Below, piece after piece: positions 1 through 8,953 of a stretch of 64,000 bases of DNA (position 1 is the first letter of the stretch; every line of letters starts with the position of its first letter). The stretch is from NCBI GenBank assembly GCA_033762255.1, contig JANRLT010000065.1, positions 1 to 64,000 of the forward strand, in the 5' to 3' direction. The DNA is from Pirellulales bacterium. GTDB lineage: Bacteria; Planctomycetota; Planctomycetia; Pirellulales; JALHPA01. A program made the position numbers and the translations under genes. A model generated the notes under the pieces. It ran no database searches, was not told the origin of the DNA, and saw only the letters and a list, made by a program, of their open reading frames with translations.

Positions 1-2642
1 GTGGTGGTCCGGAAGTTCAGAGCGTTCACGACCGCCGCTTGCCGACCGGCCGCGTCGTAAATTTGCGTCGTCCGGTTCCCCCGCCCGTCCCGGACTTCCA
101 CCGTCTGCTGGGCGATCCCGTAACTGTAGGTGGTGCGGCGACCGAGCGGGTCTTGCTGCATCTGCGTGCGGCCAATCGCGTCATAGGTTGTCGTCCAGAC
201 GTTGCCCAACGGGTTTTGCAAGGTATTTTGCCGTCCCAGGCCGTCGTAACCAAAAGTGGTCACGTTTCCGAACGGGTCTTGGCTGGTGCGGCGTTGCCCC
301 TCCATGTCGTAGCTAAAAGTCGTGCGGCGATTGAGCGGATCGACATTCGCCAACACCCGGCCATCCCCGTCATAGACGGTGGTTGTCACAAATCCCAGGG
401 CGTTGGTCAGTTCGATTTGCCGCCCCGCGTCGTCATAGCTATAAGAAGTGACATTTAAGAGCGGATCAGTTGTCGTCGCCAACAAGCCTCCTGTATTGTA
501 GGTCGAGGTGGTGACGTACCCCCGCGCATCCTGCATGGTCACCACCCGCGAAGCCGCATCGTAGGCATAGGTGGTGCGATTGTTCCGCGCGTCAATGGAG
601 ACCGAGTGCCGCCCATTGGCGTCGAAGACCGTGGTGCTGAGATAGTTACGGGCGTTGAGCACCGAATTCTGCCGTCCCGCGTTGTCGTAGCCGTGGGTCG
701 TTCGCCGCCCCAAGCCATCGACCACGGTCCGCTGCCGACCCAAGTCGTCGTAAACGAGCGTGGTCTTGCTTCCCACCGGATTGGTGACCGTCTCGATTTG
801 GCCCCGCCCGGTGTAACTGTAGGTCGTCCGGTTCCCATAAGAGTCGATTTGAGCCTCCAATTGGTCGGCCCCGTTGTATTGGAACGTGGTGACCCGCGCG
901 AGCTGGTCAACCATCGTTCGGACTTGGCAGTTGGTTCCGTAAGTGTAGGTCATGCGCTGCGCCAGCGCGTCTTGCACGCCGAGCAGCCGATTCACTTCGT
1001 CATAGCTGTAAGTCGTGACAGCCCCCACCGGATCGGTGTAGGTCTCGACCTGGCTATTGGCCGTATAGCTCAGCGTGTAACGCCCTCCCGTGGGATTGGT
1101 TTGAGTCTGCTTGCGCCCCACGCTGTCGTAGGTCACCGTCGTGACTTGGTTCAAGGGATTGGTGATCGTCGTAAGCTGGAACTGCGCGCCGTCGTAAGCG
1201 CTCTGGACGATCATGCCCCGCGCGTCTTTGAGTTCAATTAAGTTGCGGCTCTCCGGTTGTTCGCTCCCCCAGGTCAACGTCACCCGCTCGTCCAAGGGAT
1301 TGCGAATCGCCGTGATTCGCCCTTGGCTGTCATACGTCCAAATGAGGGTCGTGATCGACTGCATGGGATCGCACACGCCCCGCAGTCCATAAACTCCATT
1401 CCCCAAGCGTTCATAAACAAAGCTCGTTCGCTGGTTCAAGGGATTTTGCACCCCTTGGAGGAGTTTCCCCGACCAGGTGTAGGTGGTCCGCAGTCCCAAT
1501 GGATCGATCAGCGTGGTTAAGGCTTTGTCCGTATTGTGCACCAGAGTCGTGATTTTTCCCAAGCGGTCGGTGTAGATCGTGGTGTCGCCCGAGTAAGCGT
1601 AGGTGGCGATCTTCCCATCCGTGTATTGGATCGAAGTGACCCGATTGCTCACATCATAGGCAAACGTGGTTCGGGCCCCCGAGGTTTGAATCCGCGTTTG
1701 CAACCGGCCGCTGCCGTCGTACTGGAAAGCCGTCTCGCAGAGTTCCGGAGTCGTCCAATTCACCAAGCGATTCGCGGTCACCGTCAGCGTGGTCACCCGG
1801 CCCGCGCTGTCTTGGATCGTATTGAGCTTGTTGCTGCCGTCATACGTCAAGGTCAAGCGGCGACTGAACGGGTCGGTGACAAACGAGACCCGGTTGGTTC
1901 CCCCCACGTAGGTCAAGGTCCAAACGCTGCCGACATGGTTTTGCAGCCGCACGAGCCGGCCCTTATTCGCGCCGGTCTGGGCGTAGCGATATTGAAAACC
2001 GTCCGGCTGCGTCTCGATGAACTCCGTCCCGTCGGCCTGGAGCGAATTGACCGCCGTCTCCGGAGCGTCGTAATACGCCCCCGCCGTCGGCGTGTAGGTG
2101 TAGTCGTAGCCCGAACCGGTGCGGATCGTGACGTCACCTCCCACAGTCGGTTCGCTTAAACTTCGCTTGAACGTGCCGCTCCAACCGGCCGGGTACTCGT
2201 CGCTATTGGTTAACTCGGCGCCGTTATAGTAAATCAGCGGAATCGGGTCGAAGGGACCCGCTCCCACCGGCGCCAATGCCGTCGTCAACATCCCACGGCC
2301 CGGGTCCACCATGCCGCCGCCGCCGATATCACCTAACCCGGAGACCTGATTCAACGTCTGAAACGCTTCCCCCATAGCTTGGGCGGCCGGGGCTTGCATC
2401 ATTTGCACGGCCGGATAAGCCAGTCCGGACTGGGCTTGCGGAGGTGCCGCAGATGGTCTGGGTCCTGGACTCGGACTGGGCGTCGGTCCCGCCGAGGGGG
2501 TCGGTCCAACAGATGGTGAAGGGGAACAACTACAACTCTGGCAAGTGGATGACGCGGAGGTCGCATCAACCGTCATGGGCGGGGGAGTCTGAGACGCGGG
2601 AATATGCGGGCGGCGGACGATTGGACTTAATGGCTCGGCCAT
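1..2642 (-). CDS. RHS/YD-repeat protein, C-terminus outside window
   Basis: One open minus-strand frame runs from an ATG at 2642 to base 1 without a stop, giving at least 880 residues. The start is supported by an AAGGAG Shine-Dalgarno about 10 bases upstream. The N-terminus has no signal peptide. It has a small Cys cluster (C34, C37, C39), a Pro/Ser stretch to about residue 65 and a Gly-rich turn near 105. From about residue 150 the sequence becomes the regular Tyr-Asp repeat of RHS proteins, with TYDG/YDxxGR motifs every 20 or so residues. Tyr-Asp codons at 54-59 and near 1000 lie in this same frame, so it is intact over the region checked. RHS proteins form a hollow beta-cage carrying a C-terminal toxin, which lies beyond the window here. 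Long plus-strand frames over this gene are antisense artefacts of the repeats. It is separate from the giant RHS gene at 18432-24608. Confidence 0.9.
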   Translation of the reverse strand, partial: MAEPLSPIVRRPHIPASQTPPPMTVDATSASSTCQSCSCSPSPSVGPTPSAGPTPSPSPGPRPSAAPPQAQSGLAYPAVQMMQAPAAQAMGEAFQTLNQVSGLGDIGGGGMVDPGRGMLTTALAPVGAGPFDPIPLIYYNGAELTNSDEYPAGWSGTFKRSLSEPTVGGDVTIRTGSGYDYTYTPTAGAYYDAPETAVNSLQADGTEFIETQPDGFQYRYAQTGANKGRLVRLQNHVGSVWTLTYVGGTNRVSFVTDPFSRRLTLTYDGSNKLNTIQDSAGRVTTLTVTANRLVNWTTPELCETAFQYDGSGRLQTRIQTSGARTTFAYDVSNRVTSIQYTDGKIATYAYSGDTTIYTDRLGKITTLVHNTDKALTTLIDPLGLRTTYTWSGKLLQGVQNPLNQRTSFVYERLGNGVYGLRGVCDPMQSITTLIWTYDSQGRITAIRNPLDERVTLTWGSEQPESRNLIELKDARGMIVQSAYDGAQFQLTTITNPLNQVTTVTYDSVGRKQTQTNPTGGRYTLSYTANSQVETYTDPVGAVTTYSYDEVNRLLGVQDALAQRMTYTYGTNCQVRTMVDQLARVTTFQYNGADQLEAQIDSYGNRTTYSYTGRGQIETVTNPVGSKTTLVYDDLGRQRTVVDGLGRRTTHGYDNAGRQNSVLNARNYLSTTVFDANGRHSVSIDARNNRTTYAYDAASRVVTMQDARGYVTTSTYNTGGLLATTTDPLLNVTSYSYDDAGRQIELTNALGFVTTTVYDGDGRVLANVDPLNRRTTFSYDMEGQRRTSQDPFGNVTTFGYDGLGRQNTLQNPLGNVWTTTYDAIGRTQMQQDPLGRRTTYSYGIAQQTVEVRDGRGNRTTQIYDAAGRQAAVVNALNFRTT

Positions 2643-2973
2643 AACCGGCTCTCCTTGGCACAAGAGTTCACGCAGTCATCACAGGAGTGGATTCAAAAAG
2701 AATCCAGCCTCCACTCGACTCGTCACCGTCGGACGCAACTCACGACGGAGTTCGCCTCCCCAGCCATTCACTGTTGCCAATCTCAAAGAAGTCTGCCCAG
2801 TCATAAACCGCTATTTTAGCAAACGCAATCGCGGTTGCAAATAAAAAGGAACAAATAAATGAATTTCTCATAAAACTCCCCGACTACAAAAATCCATTAC
2901 TTTCGGATATCGACAAAAAGTGGATGCGATTCAGATTATCGCATCATTGCAAAAATGCTACCTAATCGTGGTC
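2643..2973. other. Intergenic, upstream of the RHS gene
   Basis: About 330 bases without a credible reading frame. The stretch nearest the RHS start holds its ribosome binding site. The remainder is AT-rich (2800-2960) and presumably contains the RHS promoter, but no clear -35/-10 pair stands out. Confidence 0.5.
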
Positions 2974-2975
2974 TA

Positions 2976-3522
2976 AGGGCCTATCCCAAAAGCCCTGAAT
3001 GCTTCAAGGTGATGTAAGCGAATTGCAAATGGACAAAGGCCAAGTAATTATCGGCTTTCTTTTCCCATCGCACAAGCAACCGCCGCGCGCGATTGGCCCA
3101 GGAGTGGCTCCCTTCGACAACCCAGCGTCGCGCGCGTTTGCCTTTGCGACGGGGGGTGGGGGCCGCGCCCCCCTTGGGCACGTGCAGATTGTATCCGCGA
3201 TGCCGGGATTCGGCTTCGACAGCCTTGCCGGTGCTGGACAAGCCGAACTGCGGCGGCAAGGCCTTCCTTTGGCAAGCTGTGCGGAGCAGGTAAAAGATGC
3301 CGTCGGCCACGCCCCGCAAACTTACCCTGGGTCGCCCGCCATTACGACTTTTTCCATACTTTGGCAAATGCGACTCCAATCGTCGCCACAGTTTTTCCGG
3401 CATCCGCGCTAACTTGCCCGACCAATCGCGTAACATGCAAACCTCCGTGCAGGGTAGAAAATAGACTCCATATCAGTCCCTACGCACAGAGTGGCTTTAT
3501 GTTCTGTATTGGGATAGGCCCT
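2976..3522 (-). mobile_element. 547-bp deleted IS5-type (IS427/IS1031-like) element
   Basis: Perfect 14-bp terminal inverted repeats AGGGCCTATCCCAA lie at 2976-2989 and, inverted, at 3509-3522. They are bounded on both sides by TA, consistent with a 2-bp target duplication as known for part of the IS5 family. Full-length relatives are usually 0.8-0.9 kb, so this copy has lost its middle. The remaining transposase is described separately. Such deleted copies can still be moved in trans by a full-length relative. A solitary end resembling this terminus is present near 52576. Confidence 0.85.
2981..3436 (-). pseudogene. Internally deleted IS5-family transposase
   Basis: The 151-residue product joins the N-terminal IS5 domain (LWRRLESHLP, then GGRPRVSLRGVADGIFYLLR, residues about 17-55) directly to the C-terminal portion (HRGYNLHVPK, then RWVVEGSHSWANRARRLLVR and WEKKADNYLAF, residues about 79-135). 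The segment that should carry the first two Asp residues of the DDE triad is missing, while the C-terminal Glu of the VVEGSHSW motif remains. The reading frame is intact across the deletion. A GGAGG ribosome binding site precedes the ATG at 3436, and the stop codon lies in the left inverted repeat. The protein cannot be catalytically active but could still bind the element ends. Confidence 0.85.
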
Positions 3523-3629
3523 TAGCGAGATTTCACAAATTTGATATATTGTGCGTAATTGTCAGAGCAGGCGCCCTACGATTATCTCAACGCTTGAATT
3601 CGATAGATGCCGAAAGGCTGTTGTGTAAT

Positions 3630-5750
3630 ATGGAAGCTACTTCATCTTTTGAACCAACTGTACCTCGGCCACCCGAATTGGAGATTGAACGTGTTTATCC
3701 AGACTTGGCGAGAATTCTCACCGATGCTGAACAGGATACCGATGGCCTCCGTGCGGTTGCGCAAGATTCGATTCTTGACCAGCTAAAATCATCCGGGCAT
3801 TTGTCAGCAGCAATCGAATGGGCCGTTTATCTCCTATGCAAGGATGGCATGCTCTTCACAACTATCCTCAAGAAACAACAACTTCGAACGGTCCAGCCAG
3901 GAGTAAGCGAAGCGAAAGCGCGTACGATTGACGTCCCTGCAATAGCTGCGACAGAAATATTTTGGGAGAAATGGAGGTCAGGCTTATTATCACCACGACC
4001 GAAGGAAGTAGTTCTTCTCATTCACGGGATCCGCACATTTGCTGAATGGCAGCCGATGGTAAAGCGTGTGTTAGAAGAAATTCCGAACACTAAGGTGATC
4101 CCAATCAAATATGGCTATCTCGACGCCATTCGATTTTGGTGCCCCTTCTTTACGCGACAATTCGCCATAATTGACTTGCGAAGACAAATACAGGATGCAA
4201 AAGCATCAAACGTGGACTCAGAAGTATCGGTCATTGCACACAGCTTTGGAACGTACGCGATCACACAGATTCTTGTTGACAACCCTGACATTAAGCTCCA
4301 CCACCTAATTCTTTCTGGGTCAATTGTTCCTCGATCCTACCGTTGGGACTATGTTCGAAGCAGGTTGGCGACGGATGTACTCAACGACTATGGAACAAAG
4401 GATTTTTGGCCCGTGCTCGCGAAATGTCTAACCTGGGGCTATGGTGACACTGGACGACACGGTTTTGGTCGCAACGGAGTGACGGACCGGGGATTTGATT
4501 ACAAGCACAGCGACTTTTTCAATGAAGATTTCGTTCGTAAATATTGGAAGCCTTGGATTGAAGCTAACAAAGTAGTTCCATCACCGTGGGACGAAAAAGC
4601 ACCACCAGCGTCATGGTTTCTTAACGTTCTGTCAATACTGCCTTTGCAATGGCTTTTATGTGGTCTAGTAGTTGTTTTGGTGTATTGGATATTTTTCTCG
4701 TCCCCGAAATACGCAGACGTTCCGGCAACAGCTACTCCAATCACACTTGTCGATGCTACCTTTCAAAACTATGTAAGTGACCTTGCAGCACCGCAACTGG
4801 ACATAATAGTTGGCAATTCGCTAGATCGTGCGGTCGTTGTGAAGCGCCTTAAGTTGCAAGTGCATAGAATCTGGAATTTGCATAGACTTCCGACACCTCC
4901 TCAAGCTTATCTTCCCTCTGAACACAACTATCTCCAGTGGCTGGACAATAAAGGGACACCGTACACTAGAGAACTTCCGCTTCAACAAGAGGTTCCCGCG
5001 CGCGGCAACTCACGATTTACGGTGCAGTTTCAGGAACGCCGCTCGGAGGACCTTTTTGCCGCACACACGATCTATTTTGCAACAATATCATTGCTAGCAG
5101 ACGCGGACAATAAAGTTATTGGAACCCAAGATATTGCGTTTATGATATCCTTCAATGGGGCCGCAGTCCCTTCACAAGCTGAACTCGCTGATGCTATAAG
5201 TCACGAAGAGCAAATGGGTCGTCCAATTGATCGTACTAAGCTCAATCAGCAAATCCGTGATAATCGAGAGATGCTTAAGGAAGTGTCCAAGCTAACATCG
5301 ACAAGGAACCCCGCGTTACAAAGCGCAATAGAGCAACTGAAGCCAAATAGTACATCGACTCTCGACGACAGTCAGCGAAGAATGGTCGAGGAGTGTGATT
5401 ATCGCCTGGAGATAATTATTAGCGAATTGGATAAGCCACCAACATCGAAGTACATCCTTGACAAACTTGACCGGACCATAAACGGCTTTTCAGGACCATA
5501 TTATGGCTTGTACCCGGAGAATGAGCGAAGGAGCATCGATCAAATATCGGTTAATCTCGCTAACGAGCTACCCAACAGGCGTGAGTATTTTAATGGGCTA
5601 AGGATAGCGATCAGTGATGTTGTACCACTTGTAACTGAAGTGCAATTGGCATCGCAACAAGATATGCTTATCTGGAATGATGTTCAAAAAGCCAAACTCA
5701 GTGAGTTGGTCAGGAAATTGAAAGAACAACGACTCCATCTAAAAGACTAA
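3630..5750 (+). CDS. Membrane-anchored alpha/beta-hydrolase-like protein
   Basis: A 706-residue protein if the ATG at 3630 is used. An upstream in-frame TTG at 3549 is possible, but the added 27 residues look non-coding; neither start has a strong ribosome binding site. A hydrolase-like core runs from about 125 to 300: VVLLIHGIR (oxyanion turn near H132) and VIAHSFGTYA with candidate nucleophile S205, as in lipases and esterases. A hydrophobic segment (about 329-356) follows and is probably one membrane span. The C-terminal 350 residues hold a beta-rich part and then a Lys/Glu-rich helical part ending at the C-terminus. The substrate is unknown. It stands alone between a transposon remnant and the qat operon, so a defence role is possible but not shown. 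Confidence 0.75.
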   Translation: MEATSSFEPTVPRPPELEIERVYPDLARILTDAEQDTDGLRAVAQDSILDQLKSSGHLSAAIEWAVYLLCKDGMLFTTILKKQQLRTVQPGVSEAKARTIDVPAIAATEIFWEKWRSGLLSPRPKEVVLLIHGIRTFAEWQPMVKRVLEEIPNTKVIPIKYGYLDAIRFWCPFFTRQFAIIDLRRQIQDAKASNVDSEVSVIAHSFGTYAITQILVDNPDIKLHHLILSGSIVPRSYRWDYVRSRLATDVLNDYGTKDFWPVLAKCLTWGYGDTGRHGFGRNGVTDRGFDYKHSDFFNEDFVRKYWKPWIEANKVVPSPWDEKAPPASWFLNVLSILPLQWLLCGLVVVLVYWIFFSSPKYADVPATATPITLVDATFQNYVSDLAAPQLDIIVGNSLDRAVVVKRLKLQVHRIWNLHRLPTPPQAYLPSEHNYLQWLDNKGTPYTRELPLQQEVPARGNSRFTVQFQERRSEDLFAAHTIYFATISLLADADNKVIGTQDIAFMISFNGAAVPSQAELADAISHEEQMGRPIDRTKLNQQIRDNREMLKEVSKLTSTRNPALQSAIEQLKPNSTSTLDDSQRRMVEECDYRLEIIISELDKPPTSKYILDKLDRTINGFSGPYYGLYPENERRSIDQISVNLANELPNRREYFNGLRIAISDVVPLVTEVQLASQQDMLIWNDVQKAKLSELVRKLKEQRLHLKD

Positions 5751-5945
5751 ATTTGCGGACTCCAAATCAAAACGCAATTCGGATTGCATGCGCAGTCGCA
5801 AATAACACCGCATGATGTATTGAAGCGGATGGGAAACTGGGGCGGTGATTGGAAGGAACATGAAGCTGAACCATACTACATTCAATCACTTGTAAGGCTG
5901 CGTGAATTGAGACCGCGCCGAATCCACTACGGTTTCTTTACTTAA
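5751..5945 (+). other. Open frame continuing 64 codons past the hydrolase stop
   Basis: After the TAA at 5748-5750 the same frame stays open for 64 codons to a TAA at 5943-5945. The translation is protein-like, including GNWGGDWKEHE and RELRPRRIHYGFF. There is no good start codon with a ribosome binding site. It may be the tail of a formerly longer protein cut by a nonsense mutation, a remnant of another gene, or chance. The bases from 5946 to 6143 hold nothing recognisable. Confidence 0.25.
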
Positions 5946-6143
5946 CGATACTACAATCATGCGGGTGATCCAGAGTCAGCTAAGGACCAACAGCAGAGGG
6001 CTCAACGTGACAGGAAGTGAGATTCGACACATATGTTGGTGTTCGTTGCTGGCTATTAAGCTAATTTACATAGCAATACTTTTTAGTCGGTTGTAGATCT
6101 TGTGTAGGCAAGTGGATTTGATTTTTGAAGGTCTGTTCGCAAT

Positions 6144-6872
6144 CTAAGTTGTAATGAGCGAAGCGAGATTGTGGTGCAACTTTTCGCTTGCGTCTGTCTC
6201 TGGGATTTGCCAGACTTCTGCTAAAGATTTCACTGCCAGGCGAACATCCCAAGGCTGCAATGTACGCCCTAGGCATTGAGCGAACGGGCCATCGGTCTCT
6301 GTGAATACGCGTTCCCTCGGCAAGCGAGCGGCGATTTCACGTCCCTTCTTGGAAGACAACATGGCTGGGCCAACGCTGAACCAGCATCCCACTCTAATTG
6401 CTCGGTCGAGTTCACGAAGCGTGCCTGAGAACCAGTGCAGAATCGGAACACCGCAAGCAGGATAGTTCTCTAACTTATCAAGTACTTTTGAAGTCGCTCT
6501 TCTACTGTGAATAGAAATAATGCGACCGTGAGCTTCGGTGCATCGCTGGAGCACATGGTTGAAAACGCGGACTTGATCCTCCCACGTTGCCTTGAATTCA
6601 TCTCCCCCGTCGAGTCCCACCTCTCCGACGTATTTCGCGTTGGGCAAGTATTCGTCGAAGAGAGGAAGCTCGTGCTTGCGTTGGCCCGCGAGCTGCGGAT
6701 GCAGGCCAAGAGCCGTCTTGATTCGTGTGGTGTCCTTTGAAAGTGCAGTGGTGCCGTGCCACGCACTCGGTGTAGTCGTTACGGAAAGCACGTGCATGTG
6801 CCTTAGCGAGCATTCGCGTACGACTTCATGTGGGTTCGGATAAAGGTCTAGGTGACAGTGAAGATCAATCAC
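6144..6872 (-). CDS. qatD: QatD, TatD-family metal-dependent hydrolase
   Basis: A 242-residue TatD-type (amidohydrolase fold) protein. The N-terminal metal motif DLHCHLD is at residues 3-9, VGEVGLDGG supplies the next metal-binding Glu, and ETDGPF matches the late TatD Glu-Thr-Asp signature. It starts with GTG at 6872, overlapping the last base of the qatC TAG, so translation is probably coupled. TatD proteins are 3'-5' DNases or related hydrolases. In Qat systems this component is required with QatA, B and C for phage resistance in tested bacteria (established for the family, not here). The order A-B-C-D, tight spacing and motif set make the assignment secure. Length is typical and all visible metal ligands are present. 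Confidence 0.93.
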   Translation of the reverse strand: MIDLHCHLDLYPNPHEVVRECSLRHMHVLSVTTTPSAWHGTTALSKDTTRIKTALGLHPQLAGQRKHELPLFDEYLPNAKYVGEVGLDGGDEFKATWEDQVRVFNHVLQRCTEAHGRIISIHSRRATSKVLDKLENYPACGVPILHWFSGTLRELDRAIRVGCWFSVGPAMLSSKKGREIAARLPRERVFTETDGPFAQCLGRTLQPWDVRLAVKSLAEVWQIPETDASEKLHHNLASLITT

Positions 6873-8137
6873 TATACCCCCACTTTCTTCAGAAATATGC
6901 CGAGTTCTTTAATTCCCCTTCCCACAGTTTCGCGATATTGTTCAGGGTCGCCAATAGAAGTTGAGGCTAAGCTTGCACCGAGCCAAGAAGCGAGTCCTTC
7001 GCTCTTCACTGTCGCAACCGCCAAGGCCGCCGAGCGGACATCATCAAAACGAGCATGTTCCGAATCATCTTTGCCGATGTCGTCATACTTGTACGCCGTT
7101 TTGTCTTTGATCCTGGCGTGGTGAAATGCTGACCTGCGAACAAGGCAGGGAACGCATCGTCCACAATGCTGGTAGGCCGTGCGAACGAAACGGCCGCAGC
7201 TCGTAGATTTATGGGCGTTCTTTTTGATAAACTCGCGGTTGCTGCATTCCTTCAGCATTTCTCCCTTAGTCTTGAATTGATAAGGGTTCTGAATGTCCAC
7301 TCGCAAATCGGCGGCGTTCAACAATGCTTGAATCAGGGCCATGAAAATCGGATGCGTTGTACGTGTGCTCAATGCTCCGAGACGTGCGTTAGTGAGTGGT
7401 GGGTTGATTGACATAAACCCGTTTTCTGGGGTTCGTAGGATAGCTCCGTCCTTCTCGTAGGATTCAAGCAGCGTGGCTGCCATGACGCCATACGCGATGA
7501 AGATGATCGAGCGAGAGCGAGTCGATTGCTCATTGTCTCCAGGCAGTTGAGCACCGTGAGTCAGCTGGAGGTGAGTGAGGCCAAGAGCCTCAGCGAACTT
7601 TCTTTGTTTGTCGCGGTCGCCGTGGGCAACTTGGCTTACCAACAGGACTTTTTCCTTCGCTGCTGCGAGGTCCACTGCACCAATTAGGCTATCCATACCG
7701 CCTGAAAGTAGACTGATGGACGTTTCTGGGTAGAGAATGACTTTCATTGGCACTTCAAGTCGTTCAGCAGCAACGGCGAAAGTGACGGACCAACGATCAG
7801 TCGTTAAAAAGCGGAGTGCTGCGTTGATAGTTTCCTTTTGAGTGTTCCAAAACATCGGATCTGCGACGGCGACGGATAACTCGATATCTCTTGTCCAGCC
7901 GTCTGAGGAGTTGTTACGCGGGACGAGTTGATCCGCCGCAAACACCGAAACCGCTAACGCAACGAAGTCCCAGGCACGCGGAGCCGGATGGTGCTTGTGC
8001 CTCTCCATTGACTCCTTAAGTGCCGCACCAATAGATCCCACATTCTGGTCATCAGAACGTGCGAACAAGAGCACTCGACTTGCCTCCGCAGAGACCTTGT
8101 TTAACTCTTCGATAGATTGCAAGCATGCTACTTTCAC
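6872..8137 (-). CDS. qatC: QatC, QueC-like ATP-dependent enzyme
   Basis: A 421-residue protein with the PP-loop signature SLLSGGMDSLIGAVD (about residues 143-157), the ATP-binding motif of QueC and related N-type ATP pyrophosphatases. QueC makes the nitrile of preQ0 in deazaguanine synthesis. The Qat paralogue has a longer N-terminus and is thought to modify a protein or nucleic-acid substrate, but its reaction is not established. A Cys-rich motif near the C-terminus (CGRFVRTAYQHCGRCVPC) resembles the QueC zinc site. Translation starts at GTG 8137 and overlaps the qatB stop by four bases (GTGA), indicating coupling. It is followed by qatD with a one-base overlap. Confidence 0.93.
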   Translation of the reverse strand: MKVACLQSIEELNKVSAEASRVLLFARSDDQNVGSIGAALKESMERHKHHPAPRAWDFVALAVSVFAADQLVPRNNSSDGWTRDIELSVAVADPMFWNTQKETINAALRFLTTDRWSVTFAVAAERLEVPMKVILYPETSISLLSGGMDSLIGAVDLAAAKEKVLLVSQVAHGDRDKQRKFAEALGLTHLQLTHGAQLPGDNEQSTRSRSIIFIAYGVMAATLLESYEKDGAILRTPENGFMSINPPLTNARLGALSTRTTHPIFMALIQALLNAADLRVDIQNPYQFKTKGEMLKECSNREFIKKNAHKSTSCGRFVRTAYQHCGRCVPCLVRRSAFHHARIKDKTAYKYDDIGKDDSEHARFDDVRSAALAVATVKSEGLASWLGASLASTSIGDPEQYRETVGRGIKELGIFLKKVGV

Positions 8138-8952
8138 GATGCATAGCCCTCGAATACCTCAATCGCATCTCGCAATGCAGACGACACAATACTGACCATG
8201 CGTGCCTTGGTCGGCGGCGTGCCTGCGGCCAGATGTTTGTTAAACTGTGCAATGACGACCTCGCGAATATAGTCCTTTGCTTCCTTGATGCGAGAAAGTC
8301 CCGTTGGAATCGAGGGAGCGTGTTCAAGAATCGCCTTCCCCACGTCCAGAGAAAACCGCATGAAAACATCATTCGCGACGAAGAGTGCCATGAGGTGATT
8401 GAGTTGCTCGGGCGTCAAATTCAGGAAGTCAGCATTGGGGTTCTGCGTTACTAGTTCCGAAAGTGAATCTGCAAGTGCTTTGCGATTCGCTTCGGCATCC
8501 TGAGTTCCATCAACTGGGCTAATCGCCTCGATTAGTACATTGATAATTTGTTCAGTCCCCACACCCGCCTGGACTGCCGCTTCAAGTGCGTCGTGTTCTG
8601 GTGTACGGGCCGCTCCGGCTCCACCAGACAACGCACCCAAGAGAGCACCTGCGGAGCGAGCCGTTCCCCCGAAGCGACGTGCGGCGGTGCCGCCTCCTCC
8701 GTAACCAGACTTGAAGTAGTTGCCAACACCCCGCGTTAGGTTGTCTCGTCCACCGGAAGCACCGAACCGACCGAGATTGAGGCGAGTGGAAAAGAAACGT
8801 CCGGCAGGTGCCAATGGTGCATCGGGTTGTGCTGGAACTTCTGGAGTCGCCGGAGTGCCGTCGGCTTCATCAGGCGGCGATAACGGAGGGACCCAAGGTG
8901 GAACCATTGGGACATTGGCACCGGGGCCATTACTGGAGCTCGACGTTCCCAT
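8134..8952 (-). CDS. qatB: QatB
   Basis: A 272-residue protein with the typical QatB beginning, MGTSSSSNGPGANVPMVPPW, followed by a Pro-rich stretch to about residue 50. A Gly-rich segment (about 75-115) and a helical C-terminal half follow. QatB has no assigned enzymatic activity. The flexible Gly/Ser-containing N-terminus has been proposed as a substrate for the QueC-like partner, which remains a hypothesis. The ATG at 8952 lies just after the qatA stop, and the stop overlaps the qatC start. The family match comes from the N-terminal motif together with its position between qatA and qatC. Confidence 0.9.
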   Translation of the reverse strand: MGTSSSSNGPGANVPMVPPWVPPLSPPDEADGTPATPEVPAQPDAPLAPAGRFFSTRLNLGRFGASGGRDNLTRGVGNYFKSGYGGGGTAARRFGGTARSAGALLGALSGGAGAARTPEHDALEAAVQAGVGTEQIINVLIEAISPVDGTQDAEANRKALADSLSELVTQNPNADFLNLTPEQLNHLMALFVANDVFMRFSLDVGKAILEHAPSIPTGLSRIKEAKDYIREVVIAQFNKHLAAGTPPTKARMVSIVSSALRDAIEVFEGYAS

Positions 8953-8953
8953 C

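Noticed and set aside
39-2159. Several long plus-strand reading frames
   Set aside because: They are antisense to the RHS gene on the minus strand, whose Tyr-Asp codons keep the opposite strand open; no ribosome binding sites or protein-like motifs.
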